NCBI RefSeq assembly: GCF_035046485.1
Contig: NC_085138.1
Location: 20,279,440 to 20,343,439 of the forward strand
Source: Aedes albopictus
Taxonomy: Eukaryota > Arthropoda > Insecta > Diptera > Culicidae
Length of the DNA stretch: 64,000 nucleotides
Direction: 5' to 3'
Positions 21,640-33,150 of the stretch are shown piece by piece. Each line of letters opens with the position of its first letter. The first letter of the stretch is position 1. The position numbers and the translations under genes were made by a program. A model generated the notes under the pieces. That model saw only the letters and a program-made list of their open reading frames with translations. It did no database searches and had not been told where the DNA came from.

Positions 21640-23265
21640 TGTCCGGCATTCTTGCAACATGCCCTGCCCATCGTATTCTTCCGGTTTTGGCAACCTTCTG
21701 GATGCCCTTCTGGAAAAGATCGTCCTTAGCACGCGTCGCTCGAAAACTCCGAGTGCTTGCAGGTCCTCCTCGAGCGTGGTCCATGTCTCGTGTCCGTAGA
21801 GGACCACCGGTCTTATTAGCGTTTTGTACATGGTACATTTGGTGCGTGGGTGAATCTTTTTAGACCGCAACTTCTTCTGGAGCCTGAAGTAGGCTCGACT
21901 TCCGCTGATGACTCACTTTGTTGTCAGCCGTCAATAAGGATCCGAGGTAGACGAATTCCTCCACTACCTCGAAGGTATCTATCCGCCTATTGTAACATTA
22001 CTTACTACCCAGACGGATCCGGGCGTGTTCGGTTCCGCATACCAGCATGTACTTTGTTTTTGAGGCATTCACCACCAGTCCGACCTATGCTGCTTCGCGT
22101 TTCAGGCGGATGTACAGCTCTGCCACCGTTCCAAATGTTCTGGCGATAATGTCCATGTAGTCCGCAAAGCACACAAATTGACTGGATTTTGCCGTACGGT
22201 GAATATCTGGTCCGATGTCGATCGGTCGTCGATGAAGCCGGTTTGATAACTTTTCACGACCTCATTCGTTTTAGGTGACAAACGACGGAAGATGATCTGG
22301 GATAGCACTTTGTAGGCAGCATTCAAAATAGTGATCGCTCTGAAGGTCTCACATTCCAAATGGTCGCCTTTCTTGTGAATGGGGCAGATTATCCCTTCCT
22401 TTCACTCGTCGGGTAGCTGTTCCGTTTCCCAGATCCTGACTATCAGCCGATGCAGACAGGTGGCCAACTTTTCTGGGCCCATCTTGATGAGTTCAACTGC
22501 GATAGCATGCTTACCAGCTGCTTTGTTGGTTTTGAACTGATGAATGGCATCCTTAACTTCCCTTAGCGTGAGAGTTGGTTGATTTCCGTCCTCCGCTCCA
22601 CTGGCATCGTCGTTTCCTCCGTTTCCGTGGTCTCCCGTACCTACGTTCTCCACGCCATTCAGGTGCTGATCGAAGTGCTACTTCCACCTTTCGATCGCCT
22701 CACGTCCGTCCGTCAAGAGGCCTCCGTCCTCATCCCTGCACATTTCGGCTCGCGACACAAAGCCGTTGCGGGATGCGTTGAGATTCTGATAGAACTTCCG
22801 TGTTTCTTGGGAACGGTACAGCGGTTCCATTTCTTCGCACTCCGCTTCTTTCAGGCGACGCTTTTTCTCCCGAAAGAGGCGGGTCTGCTGTTTCCGTTTC
22901 TGTTTGTATCATTTCACATTCTGCCGGGTTCCATGCTGCAGCATTACCGCACGCGCTGCATACTTCTCCAAAATCGCTCTGCACTCCTCGTCGAACCATT
23001 CGTTTCGTCAACCCCGTTCCACGTACCCGACGGTGCTCTCGGCTACGTCGTTGAAGGCTGCTTAAACTGTACTCATACAGTCCTCTAGAGGGGCCACATC
23101 CTCGTCTGCCTGGCAACACTGCCTCGAGATTCTGCGCGTATGCTGAGGCGACATCTGGTTGCTGTAGTTTCTCAAAGTTGTACCGTGGCGGTCGTTAGTA
23201 CCGGACATTGTTGATGACGAAAAGCGTTAAGCGCAGGTCAGAGTCAATGATGCGCCACGATAGGT
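21640..23265 (-). pseudogene. degenerate RTE-clade retrotransposon, antisense
   Basis: Reading the minus strand from about 23265 down gives the connector (PRNVQ/CRDEDGG region), TLREVKDAIHQFKTNKAAGK, ECETFRAITILNAAYKVLSQIIFRRLSPKTNEVV, then thumb sequence MYKTLIRPVVLYGHETWT, in several frames. The active-site part between DDRSTSDQIFTVRQ and the FADD region is deleted, and the 3' part jumps from the FERRVLRTIF region directly to IQKVAKTGRIRWAGHVARMPDN. Very close in sequence to the copy at 15.5-17.1 kb. Non-functional. Confidence 0.85.
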
Positions 23266-24785
23266 TCTGATGTCAGTAATGTCGGCCCTTAATTAGAACG
23301 TGGGCGAGTAGAAATTCCATCTGCTGTACTGATCTCCAAGTGTAACGATAAGAGAGACTATGTGTTGGAAAAAGGTGCTACGTATACCATGTTTTTGGAG
23401 GCGGCGAAATTGATGAATTAAATAAACAGTTTTCAAAATGCTTACAATCACACGTATCATACGTCAATCCACTTGAAAAATAAGCGGTATTTACTATCAT
23501 TCATTTTATACAATACCTTGTAGAGACCATGTGTGAGTTTGATACCTACCTATCAATTAACGCGCAATTCAGTAATGGTCAACCGATAAGAGCCACTGCT
23601 GCAAGGTGAACGATTTTTTACAAAAACAAGCAGGACTGTAATTAGCGATAGGGATGCTTTCGTTTTGTTCCATCTAAAAAAATGCTCGCATTGACAGTTT
23701 TTTTTTTTTGTTTAAAGATTTGCACATTTAAATATATTTACTCATATTACACATTCTTTTCCGATTTTGTGTGTTTATTGCAAACGACTGCATTTGTCCG
23801 CTGTTGCGATCGATTTACCTATTTCCTGGCCCAATTTTACGGATGTTATGTATTTTTTTTCCTGTTTCCAGCTACATTTCTATTGTTTTCCGTTTTGTTT
23901 GAAGAAAAATGAGGATTATGTCACAATCGTCGATTCTGTTTGTTTAGGCAAATTTCATGTGCATGTGTGTTTATTACGGTAATTTTTCGTTGGAGAAACA
24001 CTCATCCAAGGAAAAGTAAATCGGGTCACGGTCCATTCTGATTGCTATAGCCTTAGCTAAAGGAAATGTTTCGACAAAATAAGAAAAGAAATATCAAAAG
24101 AGGTTTAAGTTGTTTTTGTCAAATTTACACATTTTGTATTACACGATAACCAATTCTAATCCCCTTTTGGGATCTTTATATTGCAAGAAAAGGGACACAT
24201 TTATTTTCTTTATCTTCCATGCATGTATAATTTCGTTCAAAATGTCCAACTTTCACTACACTAGAACAAAAAATCTAATCAAATTTTCTACAAGACAATT
24301 ACACAATTCGACTGCGTTGCATCTCTTGTCAATCAATCCTACCAACCTTATCAATGGTAAATGCTGCCAACCCCAAAAAACGGAATATTTGCGTGTCTGT
24401 GTGCTCTTTGATTCCCATTGTTTGCTTGAATGTAGTGTGTTCTTCTCTTGTGTCAACTCATTGTACGGTTATAGTAGGAAAATGTGGTCAATGGCCCCTC
24501 CCCTCGACCATCCCTGCCAATCAAAAGGAATTGCATTGGATGGTGAGGTTATGGTTGAACACTGACAAAAAAAAACAAATCAAACCTAAAGTAACAGTGG
24601 AGAAAAGACTTTTTCTCGGACGTTGGCAAAATCTATTCCTCCTCTCTCCTTCTACGACTGTTATGCGATAATAGTAGTACTTAATAGTGGTGTTTTACAA
24701 AAAAAAAAATAGTATAGAAAACACACGCTGTGTTTGTGAGATGCGTTACAGCCTGTCGCCTTCCGGTCGTCCGTCTGCCGCTTCA
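23265..24785 (-). other. probable 3' UTR and flank of the RAMP4/SERP1-like gene
   Basis: The stretch is T-rich on the plus strand (A-rich on the transcript strand), has no convincing ORF and no clear repeat. TTTATT words, i.e. AATAAA signals on the minus strand, occur at about 23770, 23960 and 24200; I cannot say which is used. Confidence 0.4.
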
Positions 24786-25019
<234 letters not shown>

Positions 25020-25129
25020 CTATGTGCTGGAAGAAGAGAGGGAAAGAGAAAGATATGAGATAGAGCTTGCACAGGAATTTAGCACACTGGTGTTGCAACA
25101 TTTAATAGGTACCAGTGTTTTCAGCGCAG

Positions 25130-25620
25130 GTGGCAGGCCATTCGGCCGAAGGTCATTAGGCCGAATGGTCATTAGACCGAATGGTCATCAGGCCGAATGG
25201 TCATTGGGTTTACTTCTTGCCGTTACGTCCCCACTGAGACAAAGCCTGCTTCTCAGCTTAGTGTTCTATGAACACTTCCACAGTTATTAACTGAGAGCTT
25301 CCTCTGCAAATGACCATTTTGCATGTGTGTATCGTGTGACAGGCACGAAGGTACTTCATTGATGCTGAATCTACTGATATTTTACCCGTGAATTTTTCCT
25401 TCTTTTAAATATAGGCTGTTCTTTCTAGTATCATTGCTAAAATAGTTTTTGGCGCTGAAACTGCTGATATTCAATTAATAAATTTTTCCTTCTTTAAAAC
25501 ATAGGCTATTCTTTCTAGTTTCATTGTTAAACTAGTTTTTGGCAAAAATTGTTGGAAAAGGTTAAAAAACGATTAACTTTCAATTCGTCCTAATGACCAT
25601 TCGGTCTAATGACCCAGCAT
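25130..25620. mobile_element. MITE-like element with repeated CCGAATGGTCATTAG ends, holding a SINE
   Basis: At 25140-25205 the unit GGCCGAATGGTCATTA is repeated about four times in tandem. The inverse, TAATGACCATTCGGTCTAATGAC, appears at 25590-25612. A tRNA-SINE-like segment sits between. The tandem end repeats could be transposase sites. Boundaries are approximate. Confidence 0.6.
25215..25370 (+). mobile_element. Feilai-like SINE fragment
   Basis: GTTACGTCCCCACTGAGACA, AGCCTGCTTCTCAGCTTAGT, AACACTTCCACAGTTATTAA and CGTGTGACAGGCACGAAGGT follow the order I know from the Aedes Feilai tRNA-derived SINE. The 3' part with the B-box-like ATCGAAC is missing here. Confidence 0.65.
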
Positions 25621-26590
25621 CTTTGTTTGCATTCACTGTGATATTTTTTCTGTGATTTTCCTAGAAGATCCTCCCAAAATTCGTCCAGGGATTTTTCAGA
25701 ACAACTAAGGTTTTTCAAAGGAGTTTTTTTTCTGGAATGACTAGTTTTGTTTCGTCCGGAGATTTCTTAAGCAGGAATCCTGCAGGAGTTCCTTCTAGGA
25801 ATCTTACAGAACTATTTTCTTGGAATCCTTCAGAAGTTGCTCTTGAAAATACGCAAGGAGATTTGTCTAACATCATTCTGAAGTTGCATCTGAAAAACTT
25901 CCAGAAGTCTGTTCAGGGAATCCTCCAAAAGTTCATTCTGGAAATATTCTACTTGTCCCTTATGTTTTAACCTTAATTGTCGAGACTTTCAGCCCAAGGC
26001 TAGTTCATCTCTAAGGAGTTCATTGTGAGAATCCAACAGATGTTGCTGTTGGAAATCTTCTAGAAGTTCTTTCTCGTAATCCTCCAGGTTTTTTTTTTGT
26101 GTTTTCAGAATTCCTCCAGGAGTACCGTATGTAAATCTTCCATATTTTTATGAATCCTCCAAGAGTTTCTACTTATAATAATCCCGAAGTTTCTTCTTCA
26201 AATTCTACAAAAGCCTCTTAAGAATCTCCTGAAGAAATCTCCAGTTGTAATCCATAAAGGGTTCTGGAAGGATTCACAGCCCGGTCAACCGAGGAGAGCT
26301 TTTCGATGCTGATCGATATTGATTTGATTTGAAACGATGGTGATCGGCAGAACTAGAAGAACTATGGAGAAAGTCCAACTCTGGTTGATAGAGAGAAGGC
26401 AATCGTTGAGAAATTCCCAACATAAAGTCTTGGAAAAACGTTCAGTAGGAGTTCCTGAAAGAATCCCCAGATGGCATAACTGGAGTAAAGCACAGATTGA
26501 ATGCCTAGAGGAACCCCCAGAAGAAATTCCTAAAGAAATCCCCAGATAAAATTCAGGAAACTCCAGAAGCATATCCTTAGTGACTCCTCG
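25620..26590. repeat. degenerate 15-bp-type minisatellite
   Basis: Diverged TCCTCCAGGAATT, GGAATCCTTCAGAAGTT and GAAATCCCCAGATAA units across nearly 1 kb; no gene supported. Same class as the array at the window end. Confidence 0.6.
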
Positions 26591-26743
26591 GTTGGAATTT
26601 CTGGAGCAATGGCCATGATCCGTGACGATTCCCTAATCATAAATCTGCCTGTTCATCAAGTGCTAATTCTTGATTTTTTTGTACAAATCAGTTCCCTACT
26701 ACCTAGGATGCAATCGGTGAAGTGCTAGAATTGAAGTAATGTA

Positions 26744-26992
26744 CAGCATCCGCTCGATAACTGACTGTTCTTTAACTGGACTGCTTTTTAACTGGGCGCT
26801 CGATAACTGGGGCAAAGTCGAATTAAAAAGCAGTTATCTGTCAAAAATAGGCGAAATATAACCTCACATTTTACAAATCGGTAAACAAAACAAAATATAA
26901 CAATAGCCACCGGCTCCGGAAGCTCAGTCCAGTTATCGAGCGGCGCTCGTTTACTGGACTGTCGACAAAGCCCAGTTATCGAGCGGAAGCTG
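26744..26992. mobile_element. 249-bp Tc1/mariner-type MITE
   Basis: Ends CAGCATCCGCTCGATAACTG and CAGTTATCGAGCGGAAGCTG are inverted copies bounded by TA. The inner motifs GATAACTG / CAGTTATCGAGC repeat. Similar in design to 13860-14117 but a different family. Confidence 0.88.
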
Positions 26993-27559
26993 TACTGAAT
27001 TTTTATATGGCGAGAAGGTCAGTGCTCCGTCTCTGCAATGTAATAGTGGAAAAAGCATGGGTATCAAAATTCCTTGCCTAATTTGATGCCGTTTGAGCAA
27101 ACCCTTGGGTAACTGTGTTGTTTAAGTTGCAATGAATGGAGAAAACATAAAAGAAAAGATTAGCGAGCCTTCAATAGATTAAACTATCTCTACAAATCTG
27201 TTAACAAAAACTCGGAATCAAAGCACAATCCTGGTAGGTTGGTAAGGGCAAGCCTCTTGACAAGCTGTACGCGTTCATTCAGGATTTAGCTTTAATGGTT
27301 TATATATGGTAGGTTCGTTGGATATTCGTAGGACCACATGGCTTGGAGGTCGCTGAAAATGAATTCGTTGAAACTGAGTATAAACTGGAATTCAAACCAA
27401 TGTGACCTGGATGAGCGGAAACAGCTGTAACAGCTTTCTCTTCCAATCAGTGAAGAGAATTGTCAGACAAAAGAAGCACAAAACAAGCAACAAAGAAGGC
27501 GCGACGATTACTCTTTATCCCTACTGGTAACAGATAATGACATGATCTCGAAAATTTTT

Positions 27560-28095
27560 GTTGCAGACAAAACGGAAGCTGAATTTGTTGCGTACTTTTC
27601 AACTCGTGAATAATCAATTATTACAAACCCAAAGTCGAAACTGTTTGATGATAGATCTTCAGCAGAGTTGCAGTGTTTACCGACTCGAAGTTATCGTTTG
27701 AAAATCGCAACGCAAAGCTGAAAAATCTCTTAACTCTTGGTGTACGATGTTTATCCTATTATTTTAAAGTTGGGACAAGCTTATGTCGCAATGGGTGGAA
27801 TGTCGCAACAAATACAGGTTGCGACATTGTCATTATTGTTGCGCGATGGTTGAATTTTGATTCACTGCTTCCAATAATAACCATTCTACATGTATATATC
27901 TTGTGGCAGGTACGAATATTCTCTATACCCAAGGAAGTCAAGGAAATGTCCTTTATGGACCGAACGGGGATCGAACTCATCACCCTCATGCTGGTCATGC
28001 TGAATACCCACTCCTTTACAGCTGTGGCCATGGGGGCCATGAGAAGATGCTTATATGGCCTCAGTCAAGCTGAACGTGTTTGGAACAAAAAGCTA
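27560..28095 (+). pseudogene. Ty1/copia remnants with embedded SINE fragment
   Basis: ADKTEAEFVAYFSTRE near 27565-27612 resembles a copia RNase H end (TEAEY-A---A-QE). MRRCLYGLSQAERVWNKKLD at about 28040-28098 matches the copia RT motif (SLYGLKQA-R-W---L). Between them is SINE-like sequence (GTGGCAGGTACGAATATTCT...GGATCGAACTCATCACC). The order of the copia pieces is scrambled, so more than one relic may be present. Confidence 0.6.
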
Positions 28096-28275
28096 GATTA
28101 ACCCTAAAAGGGATACCTTCATGGCCTCAGTTTCGTCACCTCGCTGAGTGTGTTCCATAAAAGACGAGCTCTGAAAAGCGCCTGGGGTCCAATGGACCCC
28201 AGGTATCCCTTTTAGGGTAAAGTACATATTCGAAGAATGAAATTCGTTGCATGTACGACTGATTCATTTTTATAC
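27911..28275 (+). repeat. 365-bp direct repeat flanking the LOA element, left copy
   Basis: Starts TACGAATATTCTCTATACCC and ends TGATTCATTTTTATAC. It matches 32628-32992 base for base by eye and has the same length. It contains SINE, copia RT and MITE sequence and abuts the first base of the LOA 5' UTR. Confidence 0.92.
28101..28218. mobile_element. 118-bp palindromic MITE (ACCCTAAAAGGGATACC)
   Basis: Ends ACCCTAAAAGGGATACCT and GGTATCCCTTTTAGGGT are exact inverted copies, with an inner GGGGTCCAATGGACCCC palindrome. It is duplicated at about 32818-32935 as part of the 365-bp repeat. Flanks permit a TAA target duplication. Confidence 0.85.
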
Positions 28276-31200
28276 GGACCGCCTGTTCCGGTGGTAAGAA
28301 TCCACCAACAGGTGACCCCTAATTCATGGTGTGATGCGGCTTTATGCTTACCGTGCCTAGGAATGAATGGCTAGGGGGGTCTAATAAAAACCTAACCGCT
28401 AACGGAGCCTGCGGAGTACCAGGGCGCCCTCCACAGTATGTAGCCCTTACTGCGCTAACCGGAGCAATGGTGCAGTGGACCTTGTGTTTCTCCGAGACAA
28501 TCAGCTGCCCTTCTTTAGTCTCACTTGAGGCTAAATAAGGGCGGGATTATGAAGATGTTGTTAATTAGTTTAAATTTTCACCTATATGGTTTCGCATTAT
28601 GCGATTTACACAGTGTATTCTGTGTATCCTCGCCTTTGGCGTTCTCCAATCGATACCGATTTGGTTTTATTGTTGCTGTTCTTTGTTGTGCTGTTGTTGC
28701 GAAGAGTTTAATCTTTCCTAGTTTGGGTAGTGGCTACGGTTAAGATAGCTCAGATCAATCTTCAGCATAAAAGAACAGCAACGATCAATCTTTGCAGACT
28801 TATGCAAAATGGTACAGCCCAAGTGGCCTTGGTACAAGAACCTTACTTTCGTAAGGGAAATTTCTATCTAGGAAACCTTGTGAACCCGGTGTTTGCCACT
28901 TTCAGTAAACATGAAATGGCAAACTCGCGTGTCATGCCTCGAGCCTGTGTGCTTGTCAACAACGCAATAGTTGCTACACTCATCTCTGAACTAACCACCA
29001 GAGATGTATGTGCTATCACAATTGATGTATCTGTTGGAAACCTCAACAGGAAATACGTCTATTGTTCTGTGTATTTACCGCATGATGAACCATCCCCTAC
29101 GGATGCTTTCAAACAAGTCATCGCATACTGCACTTCAAAAGGCCTTCCGCTAATTGTTGGCAGTGATGCTAATGCTCACCATATCATCTGGGGCAGCTCA
29201 GACATTAACTTGAGAGGCTCCAGTTTGATGGAGTACTTAAGTAGTACAGATCTTGCATTACTTAACATAGGCAACCGCCCAACCTTCATGGTATCTGCTA
29301 GAGAGGAAGTGTTAGATATAACGCTTTGCTCTAGCAGAATTAGTCACGAGCTGACCAATTGGCATGTGTCAGATGAAGAATCTTTATCTGACCATCGCTA
29401 TATCTTTTTTGAACATTTAAATGTTACTTCGCAAACATTGCGTTTCAGGAATCCTCGGTCAACAAACTGGGATCTTTATACTGATTTGGTTGCAGCCAAA
29501 TTTCATGGATATTCACCATCCATTGACACTCCAAGTGATTTAGATGATGCCGTTGATACTACAACGGCCTTCATCATGGAAGCTTTTGAAGAAGCATGCC
29601 CTCTACGGTCTGTGAAGATCACAAGAGGAACCCCTTGGTGGAACTCTGATCTGGCGAAACTCAGGAAACAATGTAGAAAGAGTTGGAACAGACGACGTTC
29701 GGCTGGTTCGGAGGCTTTCAGGTCGGCTCGCAAGGCCTACAGGAAAGCTCTCCGGTCTGCTGAACGATCCGGCTGGAAAAACCTTTGTACAAATGTTTCC
29801 AGCTTGAGTGAAGTCAGTCGGTTAAACAAAATCCTTGCGAAATCTAAGGATTTCCGGGTGAACGAACTTCGTTTGCCAAATGGCGATCTGACTTCCTCTG
29901 ATGAGGAAGTTCTGGAATGCTTATTCAGCACACACTTCCCTGGATGTGTGGATATTACATCTTCGGATGATCCTGATGTCTTTTCTTGTAGTTATGATTC
30001 TTTAGCTTCGGCTCGGAGTATTGTAACTATAGAATCGATTGAGTGGGCTCTTAATAGCTTTGCTCCTTTCAAATCTCCTGGGGCAGATGGGATTTATCCT
30101 ATTTTGCTTCAGAAGGGATTTGATTATTTCAAACATGTTCTGAAAAAACTACTTGTTTGCAGTTTTGCTACAGGGTATATTCCCAAATCCTGGAGGGATA
30201 TTACTGTAAAGTTTATTCCGAAAGTGGGTCGTGCGTCGTATGAAGAAGCAAAGAGTTTCAGACCTATCAGTTTGACCTCTTTTCTTCTGAAATGCTTAGA
30301 ACGCATTGTGGATCATCACATTCGTGATGTTCATCTGGCCAACGTGCCTCTTCATGTGAACCAACATGCCTACCAATCTGGTAAGTCCACTGTGACTCTT
30401 TTACACAAGGTTGTTTACGATATCGAGAAAGCATTCGCTCAAAAGCAATCTTGTTTGGGTGTTTTCTTAGATATCGAGGGTGCCTTTGACAACGTGCCTT
30501 TCGATGCCATATTGGAAGCCGCACGGAGTCATGGTATATCTCCAATGATTTCCAATTGGATTCACCAAATGCTCAAAAACCGATATCTCTTCTCGACATT
30601 GCGTCTAGCAGGGATTAGGAAATTGAGTGTTTGTGGATGCCCCCAAGGGGGAGTCTTGTCACCGCTTTTGTGGAATCTCGTAGCAGATACGCTATTGAGG
30701 CAACTCAACAATAGCGGTTTTCCTACTTATGGTTTTGCCGACGACTACCTAACATTGTTAGTTGGTATGTGCATCAGCACCCTTTTCGACCTGATGCAAA
30801 ACGCCCTTCAGGTAGTTGAGGGTTGGTGTCGCCAATATGGCCTATCGGTTAATCCGAGTAAAACATCTATTGTTCTTTTCACGGAAAGGCGAAACCGTAA
30901 TGGCGTTCGACCTTTGCGTCTCTTTGATTCTGAAATCGATGTGACTGAACAGGTAAAGTACGTTGGAGTCATTCTTGATTCCAAGCTTTCCTGGACACCT
31001 CACATTGAGTTCAGAATCAAGAAAGCTTGTATGGCCTTCGGGCAATGCCGGCGTACTTTTGGTACAACTTGGGGTCTAAAACCCAAGTATATCAAATGGA
31101 TTTACACAACTGTGGTTCGGCCAATATTGGCTTATGGATGTCTTGTGTGGTGGCAAAAGGGTGAAGTGAGAACGGTCCAATCAAAGTTAGGCCATCTCCA

Positions 31201-32627
31201 AAGGATGTGCTTAATGGCGATGTCTGGAGCGTTCTCTTCAACTCCCACGGCAGCGCTCGAAGTTCTCTTTGACGTTGTCCCACTACACATTCATCTCAAA
31301 CAAGAAGCCCTTTCTTGCACTTACCGGTTACGGGTACTCGGTCTACTAGAGGAAACTCCTGTGAACCGCACATCAACACACACCTCGTTGTTTCCACTTT
31401 TGGTGAATTGGGACAAAATTGTCCTTGCTCCAAGTGATCTTACAATTGCTTGTAATTTTCCATATAGGACGTTTTCCACGAAATTCCCTTCCCGGGAAGA
31501 GTGGACATCTGGTTATCTGGAGAGAAGTATTTCAGACGGCATCGTATGTTACACTGATGGCTCCCTTCTCGAAGGTCGAGCAGGTGCTGGTGTTTATTCT
31601 CGTGAGCTAAGGCTGTATCAGTCTTACTCACTTGGTAGACACTGCACCGTTTTTCAAGCCGAAATCTTTGCTCTTATGTGCGGAGTGCAATCAGCACTTC
31701 AGCAGCACGTAATGGGCAAAGTAATATACTTCTGTTCAGATAGCCAGGCTGCTATTAAAGCACTTGCTTCGGCCAACTCCAGGTCGAAGATAGTTATCGC
31801 TTGTCGAACTCAAATCGAGGAGCTGAATTCAGCAAACGCTGTTCACCTTCTATGGGTACCTGGTCATTCTTCCATCGCTGGAAATGAATTGGCTGATGAG
31901 TTAGCTCGCTCTGGAGCATCACATGACTTCATTGGCCCTGAGCCAGCTATTCCGATATCGAAGTGTTGGATTAAGCTTCAGATTCACACCTGGGCTGTCA
32001 CTCAACACAGACAATATTGGAATAGTTTGGAGTCATATCGTCAAACCAAATTGTATAGTGCTGAGCCATCTCTACGGGTGGCGAAGTATCTAACTAATCT
32101 GTCTAAGCAGAATTGCAGCATGCTGGTCAAAGCATTGACTGGCCACTGCCGACTCAGCTATCACATGGCGAATATTCAGCAAGCTGTTTCATTTGCCTGT
32201 GATAGCTGTGAATCCGATTATGGAACTTCGTATCATTTGATATGTAACTGTCCAGTTTTCGCGCAACTGCGTTTCCGAGTATTCGGTAAACACTTATTAA
32301 GTGAAACTGACTTCAGAAACCTGAATCTTCAGGATATTCTGTTGTTCTTAACCCGCTGTGGTAAAGAGCTATAGGCTCTTATTCGCTTTATGCGTTATTA
32401 CAGTGCCCTTTTCAGGGCGCTGTTTGAACCCATTGTGGTACGCTTGTGCGTTTGTACCCTCTTCCAGGGTATTTTTCCTATTTCCCTACCTGTCCCTATC
32501 CCCATCCAAATCCTTTTTCCTTCCTTTTCCCTCAGGTAGATGATGAAATAGGCTGTTATTTTGGCGATGGCACAAATGTCCCAAATGGAGGATAACGTGC
32601 CTCTGGAGCCGGCCTTCTGATACCTGA
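28276..32627 (+). mobile_element. full-length LOA-like non-LTR retrotransposon
   Basis: The element runs from GGACCGCCTGTTCCGG to the tail TGATACCTGATAC, between two 365-bp direct repeats. It has a 454-bp 5' region, one long ORF and a 250-bp 3' UTR. There is no room for a gag-like ORF1 before the pol ORF. The intact frame and identical flanks point to a recent insertion. Confidence 0.88.
28730..32374 (+). CDS. LOA-like pol: APE endonuclease, reverse transcriptase, RNase H
   Basis: An unbroken frame of about 1214 codons. Domains in order: APE endonuclease (KIAQINLQHKR at the start, VQEPYF, IVGSDANAHH, SDHRYIFFE, residues 5-235); reverse transcriptase (FRPISLTSFLLKCLER, VFLDIEGAFDNV, CPQGGVLSPLLWNL, GFADDYLTLL, residues about 480-760); RNase H with four acidic positions (YTDGS, FQAEIFA, SDSQAA, GNELADE, about 935-1070); and a C-terminal CDSC...H...C motif. 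RNase H downstream of RT is typical of the LOA and I groups. The first codon of the frame here is GTG; the first ATG is about 24 codons in, after the first endonuclease motif, so translation probably starts by an unusual route. All catalytic positions I can see are present. Confidence 0.88.
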   Translation: MATVKIAQINLQHKRTATINLCRLMQNGTAQVALVQEPYFRKGNFYLGNLVNPVFATFSKHEMANSRVMPRACVLVNNAIVATLISELTTRDVCAITIDVSVGNLNRKYVYCSVYLPHDEPSPTDAFKQVIAYCTSKGLPLIVGSDANAHHIIWGSSDINLRGSSLMEYLSSTDLALLNIGNRPTFMVSAREEVLDITLCSSRISHELTNWHVSDEESLSDHRYIFFEHLNVTSQTLRFRNPRSTNWDLYTDLVAAKFHGYSPSIDTPSDLDDAVDTTTAFIMEAFEEACPLRSVKITRGTPWWNSDLAKLRKQCRKSWNRRRSAGSEAFRSARKAYRKALRSAERSGWKNLCTNVSSLSEVSRLNKILAKSKDFRVNELRLPNGDLTSSDEEVLECLFSTHFPGCVDITSSDDPDVFSCSYDSLASARSIVTIESIEWALNSFAPFKSPGADGIYPILLQKGFDYFKHVLKKLLVCSFATGYIPKSWRDITVKFIPKVGRASYEEAKSFRPISLTSFLLKCLERIVDHHIRDVHLANVPLHVNQHAYQSGKSTVTLLHKVVYDIEKAFAQKQSCLGVFLDIEGAFDNVPFDAILEAARSHGISPMISNWIHQMLKNRYLFSTLRLAGIRKLSVCGCPQGGVLSPLLWNLVADTLLRQLNNSGFPTYGFADDYLTLLVGMCISTLFDLMQNALQVVEGWCRQYGLSVNPSKTSIVLFTERRNRNGVRPLRLFDSEIDVTEQVKYVGVILDSKLSWTPHIEFRIKKACMAFGQCRRTFGTTWGLKPKYIKWIYTTVVRPILAYGCLVWWQKGEVRTVQSKLGHLQRMCLMAMSGAFSSTPTAALEVLFDVVPLHIHLKQEALSCTYRLRVLGLLEETPVNRTSTHTSLFPLLVNWDKIVLAPSDLTIACNFPYRTFSTKFPSREEWTSGYLERSISDGIVCYTDGSLLEGRAGAGVYSRELRLYQSYSLGRHCTVFQAEIFALMCGVQSALQQHVMGKVIYFCSDSQAAIKALASANSRSKIVIACRTQIEELNSANAVHLLWVPGHSSIAGNELADELARSGASHDFIGPEPAIPISKCWIKLQIHTWAVTQHRQYWNSLESYRQTKLYSAEPSLRVAKYLTNLSKQNCSMLVKALTGHCRLSYHMANIQQAVSFACDSCESDYGTSYHLICNCPVFAQLRFRVFGKHLLSETDFRNLNLQDILLFLTRCGKEL

Positions 32628-32992
32628 TACGAATATTCTCTATACCCAAGGAAGTCAAGGAAATGTCCTTTATGGACCGAACGGGGATCGAACTCATCAC
32701 CCTCATGCTGGTCATGCTGAATACCCACTCCTTTACAGCTGTGGCCATGGGGGCCATGAGAAGATGCTTATATGGCCTCAGTCAAGCTGAACGTGTTTGG
32801 AACAAAAAGCTAGATTAACCCTAAAAGGGATACCTTCATGGCCTCAGTTTCGTCACCTCGCTGAGTGTGTTCCATAAAAGACGAGCTCTGAAAAGCGCCT
32901 GGGGTCCAATGGACCCCAGGTATCCCTTTTAGGGTAAAGTACATATTCGAAGAATGAAATTCGTTGCATGTACGACTGATTCATTTTTATAC
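32628..32992 (+). repeat. 365-bp direct repeat flanking the LOA element, right copy
   Basis: Identical by eye to 27911-28275. Immediately after it the copia reading continues (GLPMKNRKMFIAVYVNDGS at about 32993-33050), as expected if the LOA element split one pre-existing copia relic. Confidence 0.92.
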
Positions 32993-33150
32993 AGGCTTAC
33001 CAATGAAAAATAGGAAAATGTTCATCGCTGTTTATGTCAACGACGGTAGCAGAATGGAAATACCCTCCGGTAGAGAGAGTAGCAAGCATCTTGGTGTGGT
33101 TTCTTCATACTTCGCTTGCGACGTTGACAAATTCAGAGACGAATGACTGT
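32993..33150 (+). pseudogene. Ty1/copia RT fragment (continuation)
   Basis: KMFIAVYVNDGSRMEIP corresponds to the copia active-site block (FIAVYVDDILIA) with the second Asp of the YVDD box changed to NDG. It follows the CLYGLSQAERVW fragment in the right order. Non-functional. Confidence 0.65.

Noticed and set aside
27759..28040. Minus-strand frame repeated at 32398-32757 as a conserved gene family
   Set aside because: The duplication is the 365-bp direct repeat around the LOA element, and the sequence is SINE plus copia debris.
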